From the NCBI GenBank assembly GCA_013813765.1, contig JACCRC010000064.1, positions 1 through 34,094 on the forward strand: a DNA stretch of 34,094 nt, given 5' to 3'. Positions 23,490 through 31,729 of this stretch are shown piece after piece. The position numbers and the translations under genes were made by a program. Positions within the stretch are counted from its first letter, which is position 1. Each line of letters begins with the position of its first letter. Below the pieces are notes generated by a model. That model worked only from the letters and a program-made list of their open reading frames with translations. It was not told where the DNA came from and ran no database searches. The DNA comes from Deltaproteobacteria bacterium (GTDB taxonomy: Bacteria; Myxococcota_A; Polyangia; Haliangiales; Haliangiaceae).

Positions 23490-24575
23490 ATGAACGAAAC
23501 AAGCGTCAAGGAAGCTCTCGCGAAGGTGATCGATCCGCTGCTGGGTCACGACATCGTCACGTATCGCGTGCTGCGCACGGTGGAAGTGCAGGGCGACGAC
23601 GTGCTGGTGCGACTGGACATCCCGACGCACGCGTACCCGCTCGTGCAGCGCAAGGAGCTGCAGGGCCGGATCACGAAGGCGCTCGAGGCGATCGGCGCGA
23701 AGCGCGTCACGGTGGTCGCCGACGTGAACACCGCGTTCCAGCCGGCGCCGAGTGACAAGGCGACGCTGAAGGGTCCGAAGAACGTGATCGCGGTCGCCGC
23801 GGGCAAGGGCGGCGTTGGCAAGTCGACCGTCGCCGTGAACCTCGCGCTGTCCCTGCTGAAGCACGGCGCGAAGGTCGGCCTGCTGGACGCCGACGTGTTC
23901 GGTCCGTCGATCCCCACGATGCTCGGCACGCCCGAGGTGCCCGCGTCGGCGAGCAAGGACTCGAAGATCATCCCGGCGCTGCATCAGGGCCTGAAGGTCA
24001 TCTCCGTCGGCTTCTTCGTCGACAAGGACGAGGCGGTCGTGTGGCGCGGGCCGATGGTGCATCGCCTCCTGCAACAGTTCCTCGGCGACGTCGAGTGGGG
24101 TGACCTCGACTATCTCGTGTGCGATCTCCCGCCCGGCACCGGCGACGTGCAGCTCTCGCTCTCGCAGCTGATCCCGATCGCGGGCGCGGTGATGGTGACG
24201 ACGCCGCAGGAGGTCGCGATCGTCGATGTCGTGAAGGGCATCGCGATGTTCGAGAAGGTCGAGATTCCGATCCTCGGGATCGTCGAGAACATGAGCTACT
24301 ACAAGTGCCCCGCGTGCGGGCACAACGACGAGATCTTCAGCCACGGCGGCGGCAAGCGGCTCGCGCAGGAGGTCGGCACCGACTTCTTCGGCGAGATTCC
24401 GATCGACACGCGCATTCGCTTCGGTGGCGATGCAGGCGTGCCGATCGTCGCGTCGAGCCCGGACTCCGAGCACACGCTGCGGTTCATGGATATCGCCACG
24501 AAGGCCGCGATCAAGATCGCCGCCGGCGTGCTGTCGAAGCCGAAGCGTTCGTCGCGACTCGCCGTGATTAAATAG
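23490..24575 (+). CDS. apbC: Mrp/ApbC-type P-loop Fe-S carrier ATPase
   Basis: 361 residues. An N-terminal MIP18/DUF59-type domain (about 4-80) precedes the ParA-like ATPase with the deviant Walker A GKGGVGKST (about residues 107-115), the DADVFGPSIPTM switch, DLPPGTGDVQL and ENMSYYKCPACGHND. The CxxC in that last motif (KCPAC) holds a [4Fe-4S] cluster at the dimer interface. Proteins of this type (ApbC, Mrp, Ind1) load Fe-S clusters onto target enzymes. AGGAG precedes the ATG. It adds a third class of carrier to the ErpA and IscA of this window, but no GTGAGGGT operator is seen near it or near ribA. Confidence 0.95.
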   Translation: MNETSVKEALAKVIDPLLGHDIVTYRVLRTVEVQGDDVLVRLDIPTHAYPLVQRKELQGRITKALEAIGAKRVTVVADVNTAFQPAPSDKATLKGPKNVIAVAAGKGGVGKSTVAVNLALSLLKHGAKVGLLDADVFGPSIPTMLGTPEVPASASKDSKIIPALHQGLKVISVGFFVDKDEAVVWRGPMVHRLLQQFLGDVEWGDLDYLVCDLPPGTGDVQLSLSQLIPIAGAVMVTTPQEVAIVDVVKGIAMFEKVEIPILGIVENMSYYKCPACGHNDEIFSHGGGKRLAQEVGTDFFGEIPIDTRIRFGGDAGVPIVASSPDSEHTLRFMDIATKAAIKIAAGVLSKPKRSSRLAVIK

Positions 24576-24744
24576 GCGGGAGAGCCGTGAGGCGGCCGTG
24601 AGTGGGATGACGGTGCCGTCGGAGAATCCTCGAGTGAGGGCACGGATCGGCAAGGATGTGGCGCCGGATCTCTGCGACGATCAAGCTCGACTCGAGGTCG
24701 CCGGGTGGCGGCCTGCTTGCAGCGACATCCGTCGGGGGGAATTC

Positions 24745-25527
24745 ATGAAGCGCACGATCGCGGCTGTTGTCACGCTCACCGTCACGGGCTGCTCGTTCGT
24801 GCTCGTCGACGGGCCGGGCCAGGTCGGCAATCCACCGGCGGTCTACGCCGACTGCACGGACTCGATGATGTGGCCGATCGTCGACGGTGTGCTCGCCGCA
24901 TCGATGCTGCTCTCCGGTGTGGGCGTGCTCGGCGCGACGCGCGACGAATCGGACACGGCCGAGGATGGCGGAGCTGCAGGCGCGGTCTCCGCTGTCGTGA
25001 TGGCCGCGGCGTTCGGCGCGAGCGCATACTTCGGCTACAAGCGCGTGTCGAAGTGCGACCGCGTGCGCGAGCAGTTCCTCGCAGCGAACCCGAACGGAAT
25101 GCGGCAGCAGTACGCGGGCGGTGGTGGTCAGCCGGTGCAGCCCGCGCAGCCGGCCTACCAGCTGGTGGTTCCGATCAATCCACCGACCGCGCTCGTCGGT
25201 CACGACGGCGGTTACTGCACGCCGCAGAACACGTGCAACCCGGGCCTCGTGTGCGCGGGTATGGCCGATCGCACGAGTCGCTGCACCTCTGGACAGACGG
25301 ACCCCGCTCAGCCGCTGGTCGGCATGAACGGCGGAGCGTGCACGCCGCAGCTCACGTGCAACATCGGCCTCGTGTGCGCGGGCATGCCCGACCGCACGAA
25401 CAAGTGCATCCCGCAGCCGCCGCCCGGTACGCAGGGTGGGACGTGCATGGCGAACAACGCCTGCAACACGGGCTTCGTCTGCGCGGGCATGCCCGACAAG
25501 ACGAACAAGTGCATGCCTCTGCGTTGA
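24745..25527 (+). CDS. Lipoprotein with three tandem Cys-rich repeats
   Basis: 260 residues from ATG 24745, which has a GGGGGGA ribosome site and a clear lipoprotein signal (KRTIAAVVTLTVTGC, lipidation at C16). A membrane-helix-like pair (about 44-65 and 74-95) follows, then a Gln/Pro linker. The C-terminal half has three repeats at about residues 151-175, 191-215 and 228-255: C-x5-C-x5-C-x9/10-C with the constant core CAGMPD(R/K)TNKC, reminiscent of Dickkopf-type Cys-rich modules found in Myxococcota surface proteins. Repeats two and three are closest to each other at protein level, suggesting recent duplication. Function unknown. Confidence 0.78.
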   Translation: MKRTIAAVVTLTVTGCSFVLVDGPGQVGNPPAVYADCTDSMMWPIVDGVLAASMLLSGVGVLGATRDESDTAEDGGAAGAVSAVVMAAAFGASAYFGYKRVSKCDRVREQFLAANPNGMRQQYAGGGGQPVQPAQPAYQLVVPINPPTALVGHDGGYCTPQNTCNPGLVCAGMADRTSRCTSGQTDPAQPLVGMNGGACTPQLTCNIGLVCAGMPDRTNKCIPQPPPGTQGGTCMANNACNTGFVCAGMPDKTNKCMPLR

Positions 25528-25535
25528 CGCCTACG

Positions 25536-26210
25536 TCAGTTGACCGATTCGTTGCACGGCGCGAGCTCGCACAGCAGGTGACTCACGTGACCGAGCGTGC
25601 GCTGCAGGCGGATCATCGGATCGCACGCCTCGAGCAGCTCCTGTCGCGCGTCGGCGTCCATGATCAGCGCGGCGGCGATCGCATCCGCGCACGCGCCGGG
25701 TGATTCGAACGTCCGCGCGAGCTCGCGCAGCTGCGCGCCACCTTCCTCGATTACCTCGGCGAGGCGATCGCACAGGGTGAGGAGCTTGTGGTGGTGGGTG
25801 CGTGCGTCGTTGGGATCGACCGCCGCGTCGCACAGCTCGTGCGCTTCGACCACGCGGTACAGGCGCTCGCTGGCGAGCTCGCGGGTGATCTCGACTCGCG
25901 CCACGCCGCGCAGGAGCAGCGCGAACCTTCCGTCGGGAAGCTCTTCGGAGCAGATGATCTTGCCGACGCCGCACCGCTCGTAGACCGGCGGCCGGCCGTA
26001 GTACGTCGACTCGTATCCCGGGCGCAGCCGAGCGACGCCGATCAGCTGGTGGCTGGCCAGGCAGTCCCGGGTGAGCTCGCGATAGCGCGGCTCGAACACG
26101 TGGAGCGGAAGCAGACCTCCCGGCAGCAGCACGCAGTTCGGCAGCGGAAAGATCGGCAGAGATGACAGCGCGCTCGGGTCGAAGGCTGCTGTCTCTCGCA
26201 CGTTCCGCAT
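25536..26210 (-). CDS. Standalone LON substrate-binding (N-terminal) domain protein
   Basis: 224 residues. LPIFPLPNCVLLPGGLLPLHVFEPRYREL is the start of a Lon N-terminal domain; the later GRFALLLRGVARVEI and YRVVEAH strands and a helical C-terminal half complete it. There is no AAA+ or Ser-Lys protease domain, so it is not a Lon protease. Such single-domain LON proteins are common in bacteria and may bind misfolded or specific proteins; the true role is unknown. CAGGAG precedes the ATG. It is the last gene of a likely four-gene operon (DUF3501, lipoprotein, SDR, LON). Confidence 0.88.
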   Translation of the reverse strand: MRNVRETAAFDPSALSSLPIFPLPNCVLLPGGLLPLHVFEPRYRELTRDCLASHQLIGVARLRPGYESTYYGRPPVYERCGVGKIICSEELPDGRFALLLRGVARVEITRELASERLYRVVEAHELCDAAVDPNDARTHHHKLLTLCDRLAEVIEEGGAQLRELARTFESPGACADAIAAALIMDADARQELLEACDPMIRLQRTLGHVSHLLCELAPCNESVN

Positions 26211-26226
26211 GAAATCTCCTGATCCG

Positions 26227-26940
26227 TTATCCGAAGATGTCGAGACAGGAGCCGGTCATCGCGTCAGGCGCACCGTGAGGGGGCGGTGACGCGAGGAACA
26301 CAGCAGCATTTGCGATGGCGTCCGGACTCATGGCGGGTACGGCTCCAGGCAAGCCCTCTCGGAGCATTGCGGTGTCCACGCTGCCGGGGCAGATCGCATT
26401 CACCGAGACCTTAGCAGCACGCAATTCCTCGGCAAGTGCCCGGGTCAAGCCCACAACGGCATGCTTCGCCGCGCAGTAGGCCGCCAGCATGGGCGTTCCC
26501 TCGCGACCCGCCCGCGACGCGATGTTGATCACGCGTCCGCCGGACCGCGTCAGGTCGACGAGGAACGCGCGCGTGACGAAGAACGTGCCCTCGACGTTCA
26601 CCGCCATGACGCGGCGCCATTCGGCATCGCTGATGGCGATCGTCGGCTTCCGCAGCACCGCGCCAGCGTTGTTCACGACGACCTTCGTCGGCGCCATCGT
26701 GCGGCGCACGAGGTCGGCGGCGTTGTTCACCGCGGTCGAGTCCGTCACGTCCACCACGATCGGCTGCGCGCGACCACCGGCCGCCGCGATCTCCGCGGCG
26801 ACGTTGTGAAGGGACTGCGCGTCGCGCGCCCACAGTGCGACCTCCGCGCCGGCCTCTGCCAGCCGGTGTGCGATTGCTCTCCCGATCCCGCGACTCGCGC
26901 CCGTCACCACCGCCGACACCCCCGCGAGTGGGCGATTCAC
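26227..26940 (-). CDS. Short-chain dehydrogenase/reductase
   Basis: 237 residues, classical SDR. The cofactor loop TGASRGIGRAIA (about residues 13-24), VNNAGAV (about 89-95), catalytic Ser in NIASRAG and the YxxxK pair in YCAAKHA are all present. A basic Arg after the loop (ASRGIGR) suits NADP(H). Proteins this close to FabG reduce keto groups on acyl carriers or small molecules; substrate unknown. The GTG start overlaps the stop of the upstream lipoprotein gene (GTGA), so translation is coupled. Confidence 0.92.
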   Translation of the reverse strand: MNRPLAGVSAVVTGASRGIGRAIAHRLAEAGAEVALWARDAQSLHNVAAEIAAAGGRAQPIVVDVTDSTAVNNAADLVRRTMAPTKVVVNNAGAVLRKPTIAISDAEWRRVMAVNVEGTFFVTRAFLVDLTRSGGRVINIASRAGREGTPMLAAYCAAKHAVVGLTRALAEELRAAKVSVNAICPGSVDTAMLREGLPGAVPAMSPDAIANAAVFLASPPPHGAPDAMTGSCLDIFG

Positions 26941-27464
26941 TTCTGCTTGTCCTTCTTGTCGTACTTCTTGAGGTCGGCGGGCTCGTCGTCACCGAGCTGC
27001 TTGCCGCTGCGCTGCGCGGCGACATCGAGCGGATCGACGAGCGAGTTGTACGGGAACGGCGCGGTCACGGACTGACACTCGAACGCGTTCGAGTTCTGAT
27101 CGTCCTTGATCACCCACTTGTAGAGCGGGTCGTTCTTGCCCTCGGTGCCGTTCGTGCAGTTCTTTAGATTTTCCCAGCCGATGCCGCCGATCTGGGACCA
27201 CACGTCGTCGAACTCGCCGGGCGTCATCGAGCGAGCATCCTCGGTGCGCGTGCCTTGCTTGTCGACGCGCCAGCGCTTGATGCGCGGGCCCTCGAATGCG
27301 CAATCCATCTGGACGCCGAGCTCCGAGCCGCTCATGTGCCCGGTGATGGTGTAGTTGACCGCGCGATCCTTGCAGTTGAAGTCCTGCATCTCGCGCGTGG
27401 CCTGTGCCTGACGGCCGCCGCAGGCAGCGAGAACGAGAACAGCGAGCGCTCCGAACCTACGCAT
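26937..27464 (-). CDS. Hypothetical lipoprotein
   Basis: 175 residues. RRFGALAVLVLAAC predicts lipidation at C15. The mature part (DFNCKDRAVNYTITGHMSG, CAFEGPRIKRWRVD, DDVWSQIGGIGWENLKNC) contains several cysteines and strand-like segments, and the tail is Lys/Asp-rich (KKYDKKDKQK). No family recognised. A GGGGG ribosome site precedes the ATG. The gene overlaps DUF3501 by 8 bases and the SDR gene by 4, so it sits firmly inside one operon. Confidence 0.75.
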   Translation of the reverse strand: MRRFGALAVLVLAACGGRQAQATREMQDFNCKDRAVNYTITGHMSGSELGVQMDCAFEGPRIKRWRVDKQGTRTEDARSMTPGEFDDVWSQIGGIGWENLKNCTNGTEGKNDPLYKWVIKDDQNSNAFECQSVTAPFPYNSLVDPLDVAAQRSGKQLGDDEPADLKKYDKKDKQK

Positions 27465-28041
27465 AGTCCCCCGCGAGTGAAGCGCGTAGCTCGTCGGAGC
27501 ACACGACGCGATGACGGTAGTTGGGGTGATCGATCTCGACTTCGACGACGGTCCGCGGATCGGACAGGGCGGCCCGGTCCTCCGCGCTCACCGGGAACCG
27601 CAGGTACTGCACCGCGGAGATCTTGTTCTCGGTGGAGCGACCGGGCTCGAACTGGCCGCGGATCGCATGCGCGCCGAGGTGGACGATCACGTGCTCGTCG
27701 AGCCCGACCAGCGCGCGCAGCTCCGCCTGGATCTTCTCGTCCTGCGGCAGCGGGATGAACAGCGTCGCGGCGAGCGAGCTCTCGGTGGGCATCAGCTGGT
27801 TCGTCAGCGCGATCTCGGTCTCGATCTGATCGTCGCGCGTCAGGTTCTCGAGCCGGCAGATCTCCTCGATTTGCATCGTCAGCGTGAGCCGGTTGTCGAA
27901 CACCAGCTCGGCCTTGTCTCCGATGAGCACACGGCGCGCCTTCTTGAGCGCGATCACGCGGTTTCGATAATCGTCGCGAATGTGCGAGTACATCGCCGGA
28001 CCTTTGATGTCCAGGCGCGTGATGGGGCGGACGAGGCTCAT
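27457..28041 (-). CDS. DUF3501 family protein
   Basis: 194 residues. The pattern VIALKKARRVLIGDKAELVFDNRLTLTMQIEEICRLE, EIALTNQLMP, LAATLFIPL, KISAVQYLRFPVS and the final HPNYRH match DUF3501. In many proteobacteria DUF3501 is encoded beside a rubrerythrin and a GlpC-like Fe-S protein, hinting at peroxide or redox handling. Here rubrerythrin is directly upstream on the same strand, but the Fe-S protein is missing. A strong terminator lies between the two genes. A TACGAT box (28054-28059) 12 bases before the ATG could give this gene its own start. No catalytic residues are known for the family. Confidence 0.85.
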   Translation of the reverse strand: MSLVRPITRLDIKGPAMYSHIRDDYRNRVIALKKARRVLIGDKAELVFDNRLTLTMQIEEICRLENLTRDDQIETEIALTNQLMPTESSLAATLFIPLPQDEKIQAELRALVGLDEHVIVHLGAHAIRGQFEPGRSTENKISAVQYLRFPVSAEDRAALSDPRTVVEVEIDHPNYRHRVVCSDELRASLAGDYA

Positions 28042-28068
28042 GAGTCGAGCGTCATCGTAGCGCGATCC

Positions 28069-28097
28069 AAAAAAAACGGGCGCCCCGCAGGACGCCC
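28069..28097 (-). terminator. Rho-independent terminator after rubrerythrin
   Basis: On the minus strand, GGGCGTCC-TGCG-GGGCGCCC-type sequence (28078-28097) folds into a stem of about 8 bp with one G-T pair and is followed by eight T (28069-28076). It ends rubrerythrin transcription, and only 27 bases then remain before the DUF3501 start, so read-through may be partial. Confidence 0.85.
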
Positions 28098-28101
28098 ATC
28101 C

Positions 28102-28126
28102 CAGCTCGTCGCGAGGCGACGAGCTG
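28102..28126 (-). other. Perfect 11-bp hairpin after rubrerythrin stop
   Basis: CAGCTCGTCGC and GCGACGAGCTG are exact complements around a 3-base loop. It begins 3 bases after the rubrerythrin stop and 4 bases before the terminator stem. It lacks its own T-run and may protect the mRNA 3' end from exonucleases. Confidence 0.7.
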
Positions 28127-28129
28127 CAA

Positions 28130-28555
28130 CTACTTGGTGTTCAGGGAGTCGAGGCCCTTCTGGAACCGACCGGCGTGCGAGCGCTCCGCGCGAGCGAGCG
28201 TCTCGAACCACTCCGCGATCTCCTCGAAGCCTTCCTCGCGCGCCGTCTTCGCGAACGCCGGGTACATCTGCGTGTACTCGTACGTCTCGCCGGCGATCGA
28301 CGCCTTCAGGTTCTTCTGCGTGTCGCCGATCGGCTCGCCCGTCGCCGGGTCACCGACCCGCTTCAGGTAGTCGAGATGACCGTGCGCGTGACCGGTCTCG
28401 CCCTCGGCGGTGTCGCGGAACAGGCCCGCGATGTCGGGCTGACCCTCGACGTCGGCGACCTTCGCGAAGTAGAGGTAGCGACGGTTGGCCTGCGACTCGC
28501 CGGCGAACGCATCCTTGAGATTTCCGTGGGTCTTAGTGCCATTGAGCTCGGCCAT
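28130..28555 (-). CDS. Rubrerythrin (diiron, no rubredoxin domain)
   Basis: 141 residues from ATG 28555, which has AAGGAG just upstream; the longer frame to 28588 lacks support. The two half-sites of the diiron four-helix bundle are visible: [16 protein letters not shown] with [14 protein letters not shown], and [14 protein letters not shown] with [12 protein letters not shown] (ExxH-type pairs). The C-terminal rubredoxin FeCys4 domain of classical rubrerythrin is absent, so an outside electron donor is needed. The family reduces hydrogen peroxide and protects Fe-S enzymes. Partnered downstream by DUF3501. Confidence 0.94.
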   Translation of the reverse strand: MAELNGTKTHGNLKDAFAGESQANRRYLYFAKVADVEGQPDIAGLFRDTAEGETGHAHGHLDYLKRVGDPATGEPIGDTQKNLKASIAGETYEYTQMYPAFAKTAREEGFEEIAEWFETLARAERSHAGRFQKGLDSLNTK

Positions 28556-28589
28556 GATGGACTCCTTTTGCTCCGCCGTTCGTACCACA

Positions 28590-30167
28590 TCAGGTGGCGC
28601 CCAGGTATGCCGCGAGCACGTCGACCATCTCGTCCATCAAGTCGCGCGCTGCACCGCGCTGACCGGGCGGCACGTCGTTCAGGAGAATCGCGAACGCGAG
28701 CGGGTGCCCGCTGTCGGTGGCGAGGTAGCCGGCGATCGTGACGACCTTGTCGAGCGTGCCGGTCTTCGCGCGCACGCGGCCGCGCGCCGGGCTGCCGTGC
28801 CAGCGCCGCGCGAGCGTGCCGTCGAAGCCGCCGATCGGGAGCGACTGGAGGAGGTCGGGTCCGATCCGGTAGTCCTTGTGAGCCGCGGAGAGCAGCGTGA
28901 TGAGCTGGTGCGCAGACACCTCGCTCGAGGCGAACAGGCCCGAGCCGTTCTCCGCCTTGTAGCTGCCCGCAGGCAGACCGAGCGTCGCGAGGTACGACTT
29001 CACCGCGGCGAAGCCATCGACCCACGTCGCGGGGCCGGGCGTCGCTCGGGTCTCCGCGCCCATCGTCTTCAACACGGTCTCCGCGACGTAGTTGTCGGAG
29101 CTCTTGTTCATGAACCGCAGCACGTCGGGCAGCGGGTTCGACTGATGGACCGCGATCGGTTTCGCGGTCAGCGGCACCGGGCCATTGCCGAGCGAGCGCT
29201 GCTTGATCGTGACGCCGCGATCTGCGAGCGCGCGGCGGAAGACCTCCGCGGCGAACCGCGCCGGATCGTCGACGCGACGCCGGATCTCCCAGCTGCCTTC
29301 GCCGTATCGGATCGCGCCGGTGACCTCGACCTCGACGTGGTCGCGCTTGACCTTGGTCTCGACGCGCAGCCGCGTGCGGCCCTCGGTGACGCTCGTGACC
29401 TCGCGCTTCGTGATCTGGAAGTAGCCGCCGGTGTCGGGCTCCAGCGTCACGCTCGCACCGCCGCCGGGGTTCGCGATCACCTGAACGGTGAACGAGCTGC
29501 GTGCGACGCCGAGGCTCGCGACGGGCGCGCGGAACCCGGCGCGCTCCTTCGGCTGCTCGGCGAAGTGGGGTGGTTCGACGTCATTGTCGAAGTAGCTGGT
29601 GTCGAGCACGAGCCGGCCTTCGATCGTGCGCACGCCGCGCGACGCGACCTCGGTCGCGAGACCCTCGAGCGCCGACACCGACAGCGTCGGATCGCCCTTG
29701 CCGCGCAGGTAGATGTCGCCTGCGACCGTGCCCGCATCATCGGCCGGCTGCTCGACGAGCACGGTGGTACGCCACCGGAATCCATTCCCGAGCGTGCCCA
29801 GCGCGGCGACCGCGGTGATGAGCTTCGTGTTCGAGGCGAGGTTCAGCTTCGTGTCGGCGTTCGCCGCGAACAGCTCCTCTCCGGTCATCAGATCCGTGAC
29901 CGCGACCGCGATCTTCGCGCGCCCTAGCACGGGCCGCGCCTGCAGCGAGCGCGTCATCTTCTCGACGACCCACGCCTTCCGCGCCGCGGGCAGCGGGGGA
30001 GCGACCAGCGCGCCGGCAGAACCCGCAGAGCCCGATCCCGCGCCGTCGTCGTCGTCACCACTGCCCTCGGCGGTTCCTTGCGACAGTGCCGGGGGTGAGT
30101 GAATACTGATCCCGACGAGCGCGCCCAGGGCGAGCAGCCCGACGAGATATGCAGCACCACCCTTCAC
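28590..30167 (-). CDS. dacB: PBP4-type D-alanyl-D-alanine carboxypeptidase/endopeptidase
   Basis: 525 residues. An N-terminal hydrophobic segment ([16 protein letters not shown]) acts as signal or anchor, followed by a low-complexity Asp/Gly/Ser/Ala linker. The penicillin-binding motifs are SNTK (active-site Ser, about residue 112), SDN and KTG (in [11 protein letters not shown]). The large insert between the first two motifs is typical of the S13/PBP4 family. It trims or cleaves peptidoglycan cross-links in the periplasm. The GTG start at 30167 lies inside the 5' end of the divergent oligopeptide-binding gene, and a TAGCGT box sits exactly 6 bases before it. Confidence 0.92.
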   Translation of the reverse strand: MKGGAAYLVGLLALGALVGISIHSPPALSQGTAEGSGDDDDGAGSGSAGSAGALVAPPLPAARKAWVVEKMTRSLQARPVLGRAKIAVAVTDLMTGEELFAANADTKLNLASNTKLITAVAALGTLGNGFRWRTTVLVEQPADDAGTVAGDIYLRGKGDPTLSVSALEGLATEVASRGVRTIEGRLVLDTSYFDNDVEPPHFAEQPKERAGFRAPVASLGVARSSFTVQVIANPGGGASVTLEPDTGGYFQITKREVTSVTEGRTRLRVETKVKRDHVEVEVTGAIRYGEGSWEIRRRVDDPARFAAEVFRRALADRGVTIKQRSLGNGPVPLTAKPIAVHQSNPLPDVLRFMNKSSDNYVAETVLKTMGAETRATPGPATWVDGFAAVKSYLATLGLPAGSYKAENGSGLFASSEVSAHQLITLLSAAHKDYRIGPDLLQSLPIGGFDGTLARRWHGSPARGRVRAKTGTLDKVVTIAGYLATDSGHPLAFAILLNDVPPGQRGAARDLMDEMVDVLAAYLGAT

Positions 30168-31675
30168 ACGTTCACGCTATCACGGCGCTGCTGATCGCCA
30201 TGGCGATCGCATGCACGCCGAACCGGCGCCGCACGCCCGATGACACGCTGGTGATCGCGATCGAAGCCGCGATGTCGACGGCCGATCCGCGCTACGCCAT
30301 CAGCAACTGGGACGGCAAGCTCTCGAAGCTCGTGCACCCCGGGCTGACCGCCGTCGACACCACGACCCTGGAGCCGCGGCTCGAGCTCGCCTCGAAGATC
30401 ACCGCGGTCGATCCGCGGACCTGGGACGTCGAGGTGCGCAGCGACGCGAAGTTCTCGGACGGCGCGCCGGTCACCGCGGCCGACGTCGCCTACACGTATC
30501 AGTCGATGCTCGATCCGAAGTCCGACAGCCTGTTCCGCAAGGGCTTCACGGAGCGGTTCTCCCATGTCGAACCGATCAACGCCCGGGTCGTGCGGTTTCA
30601 TCTCCGCGAGCCGCTGGCGACGTTCCAGACCGATATCGACATCGGCATCATCTCGGCGGCGGGGAAGGGCGCGGGCCCGTATGTCGTCAACGAGTTGACC
30701 ACGACGCACGTGGTGCTCGACGCGAGCCCGACCTACTTCGGCACGCCGCCGCGCGTTCAGCACGTCGAGATCAAGTTCGTGCGGGATGCGTCGGCGCGCC
30801 TGCTGATGCTTGTCGGCGGCTCGGCGGATCTGATCCAGAACGGCGTGCGCCTCGATCTGCTCGACGACGTTCGCGAGCGCCCGCGCGTCCACCTCGATAC
30901 CAGCCCGAGCGTGTTCCTCACGTACCTCATGATGAACAACGCGGATCCACTCCTGAAGGATGTGCGTGTGCGCCAGGCGATCGCGCTCGCGATCGATCGC
31001 CCCGGCGTGATCGCGGCGAAGTTCGGCGGCCGCGCGGTGCTCGCGACCGGCCTGTTGCCTCCCGGGCACTGGGCCTACAACGGCAACGTCGACCGCTGGA
31101 ACCGCGACTTGCCCCGCGCGAAGGCGCTGCTCGATGCGGCCGGCTACCGCGATCCCGATGGCCCGGGCCCGGGGATGCGGATGAAGCTCAGCTACAAGAC
31201 CAGCTCCGATGCGTTCCGCGTGTCGGTCGCGCGGGTGATCGCGGCGCAGCTCGCCGAGGTCGGCATCGATGTCGAGCTCAAGCCATTCGAGTTCGCGACG
31301 TTCTTCTCGGACGTCAAGAAGGGCATCTACCAGCTCGCGTCGATGCAGACCTCCGAGATCACCGAGCCCGACTTCTACTTCATGTACTTCAATAGCGCTC
31401 GGATCCCGACCAAGACGGATCCCGATGGTGGCAATCGCTGGCGCTACGTGAGTTCGGAGGTCGACCGGCTGACCGTCGCCGGGCGTCGCGAGCTCGACCG
31501 CGCCAAGCGGGTCCAGATCTACGCGGACGTCCAACGCCACGTCGCCGCGGATGTTCCGATCGTGCCCCTGTGGCACGAGGACAACGTCGTCCTGACCAAC
31601 GTGGACGTCCAGGGTTACACGATCAGCCCGAATGCCCGCCTGGCTGGGCTCGCGACGGCCTGGAAGCAGCCCTGA
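30149..31675 (+). CDS. Oligopeptide ABC transporter substrate-binding lipoprotein (SBP_bac_5)
   Basis: 508 residues. ITALLIAMAIAC predicts a lipidated Cys at residue 22; the n-region has His but no Lys/Arg, which is unusual. The mature protein follows the DppA/OppA pattern: LEPRLELASKITAVDPRTWDVEVR, KFSDGAPVTAADVAYTYQ, VRQAIALAIDR, ARALLDAAGY-like segment and IVPLWHEDN. Such proteins bind peptides or nickel complexes and hand them to a permease, but no permease or ATPase is adjacent. Its divergence from a peptidoglycan D,D-peptidase suggests murein-peptide uptake, which is inference. The ATG at 30149 overlaps the dacB 5' end by 19 bases and has no clear ribosome site. Confidence 0.88.
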   Translation: MQHHPSHVHAITALLIAMAIACTPNRRRTPDDTLVIAIEAAMSTADPRYAISNWDGKLSKLVHPGLTAVDTTTLEPRLELASKITAVDPRTWDVEVRSDAKFSDGAPVTAADVAYTYQSMLDPKSDSLFRKGFTERFSHVEPINARVVRFHLREPLATFQTDIDIGIISAAGKGAGPYVVNELTTTHVVLDASPTYFGTPPRVQHVEIKFVRDASARLLMLVGGSADLIQNGVRLDLLDDVRERPRVHLDTSPSVFLTYLMMNNADPLLKDVRVRQAIALAIDRPGVIAAKFGGRAVLATGLLPPGHWAYNGNVDRWNRDLPRAKALLDAAGYRDPDGPGPGMRMKLSYKTSSDAFRVSVARVIAAQLAEVGIDVELKPFEFATFFSDVKKGIYQLASMQTSEITEPDFYFMYFNSARIPTKTDPDGGNRWRYVSSEVDRLTVAGRRELDRAKRVQIYADVQRHVAADVPIVPLWHEDNVVLTNVDVQGYTISPNARLAGLATAWKQP

Positions 31676-31729
31676 ACCCCTGAACGCCCCTGGTACCCGG
31701 CGCCGCGGGTGTGGTAAAGACCGCCCTCC

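Noticed and set aside
24632..24642. GAGTGAGGGCACG before the Cys-repeat lipoprotein as an operator half-site
   Set aside because: It matches only GTGAGGG with no opposing arm, and such 7-mers are expected by chance at this GC content.
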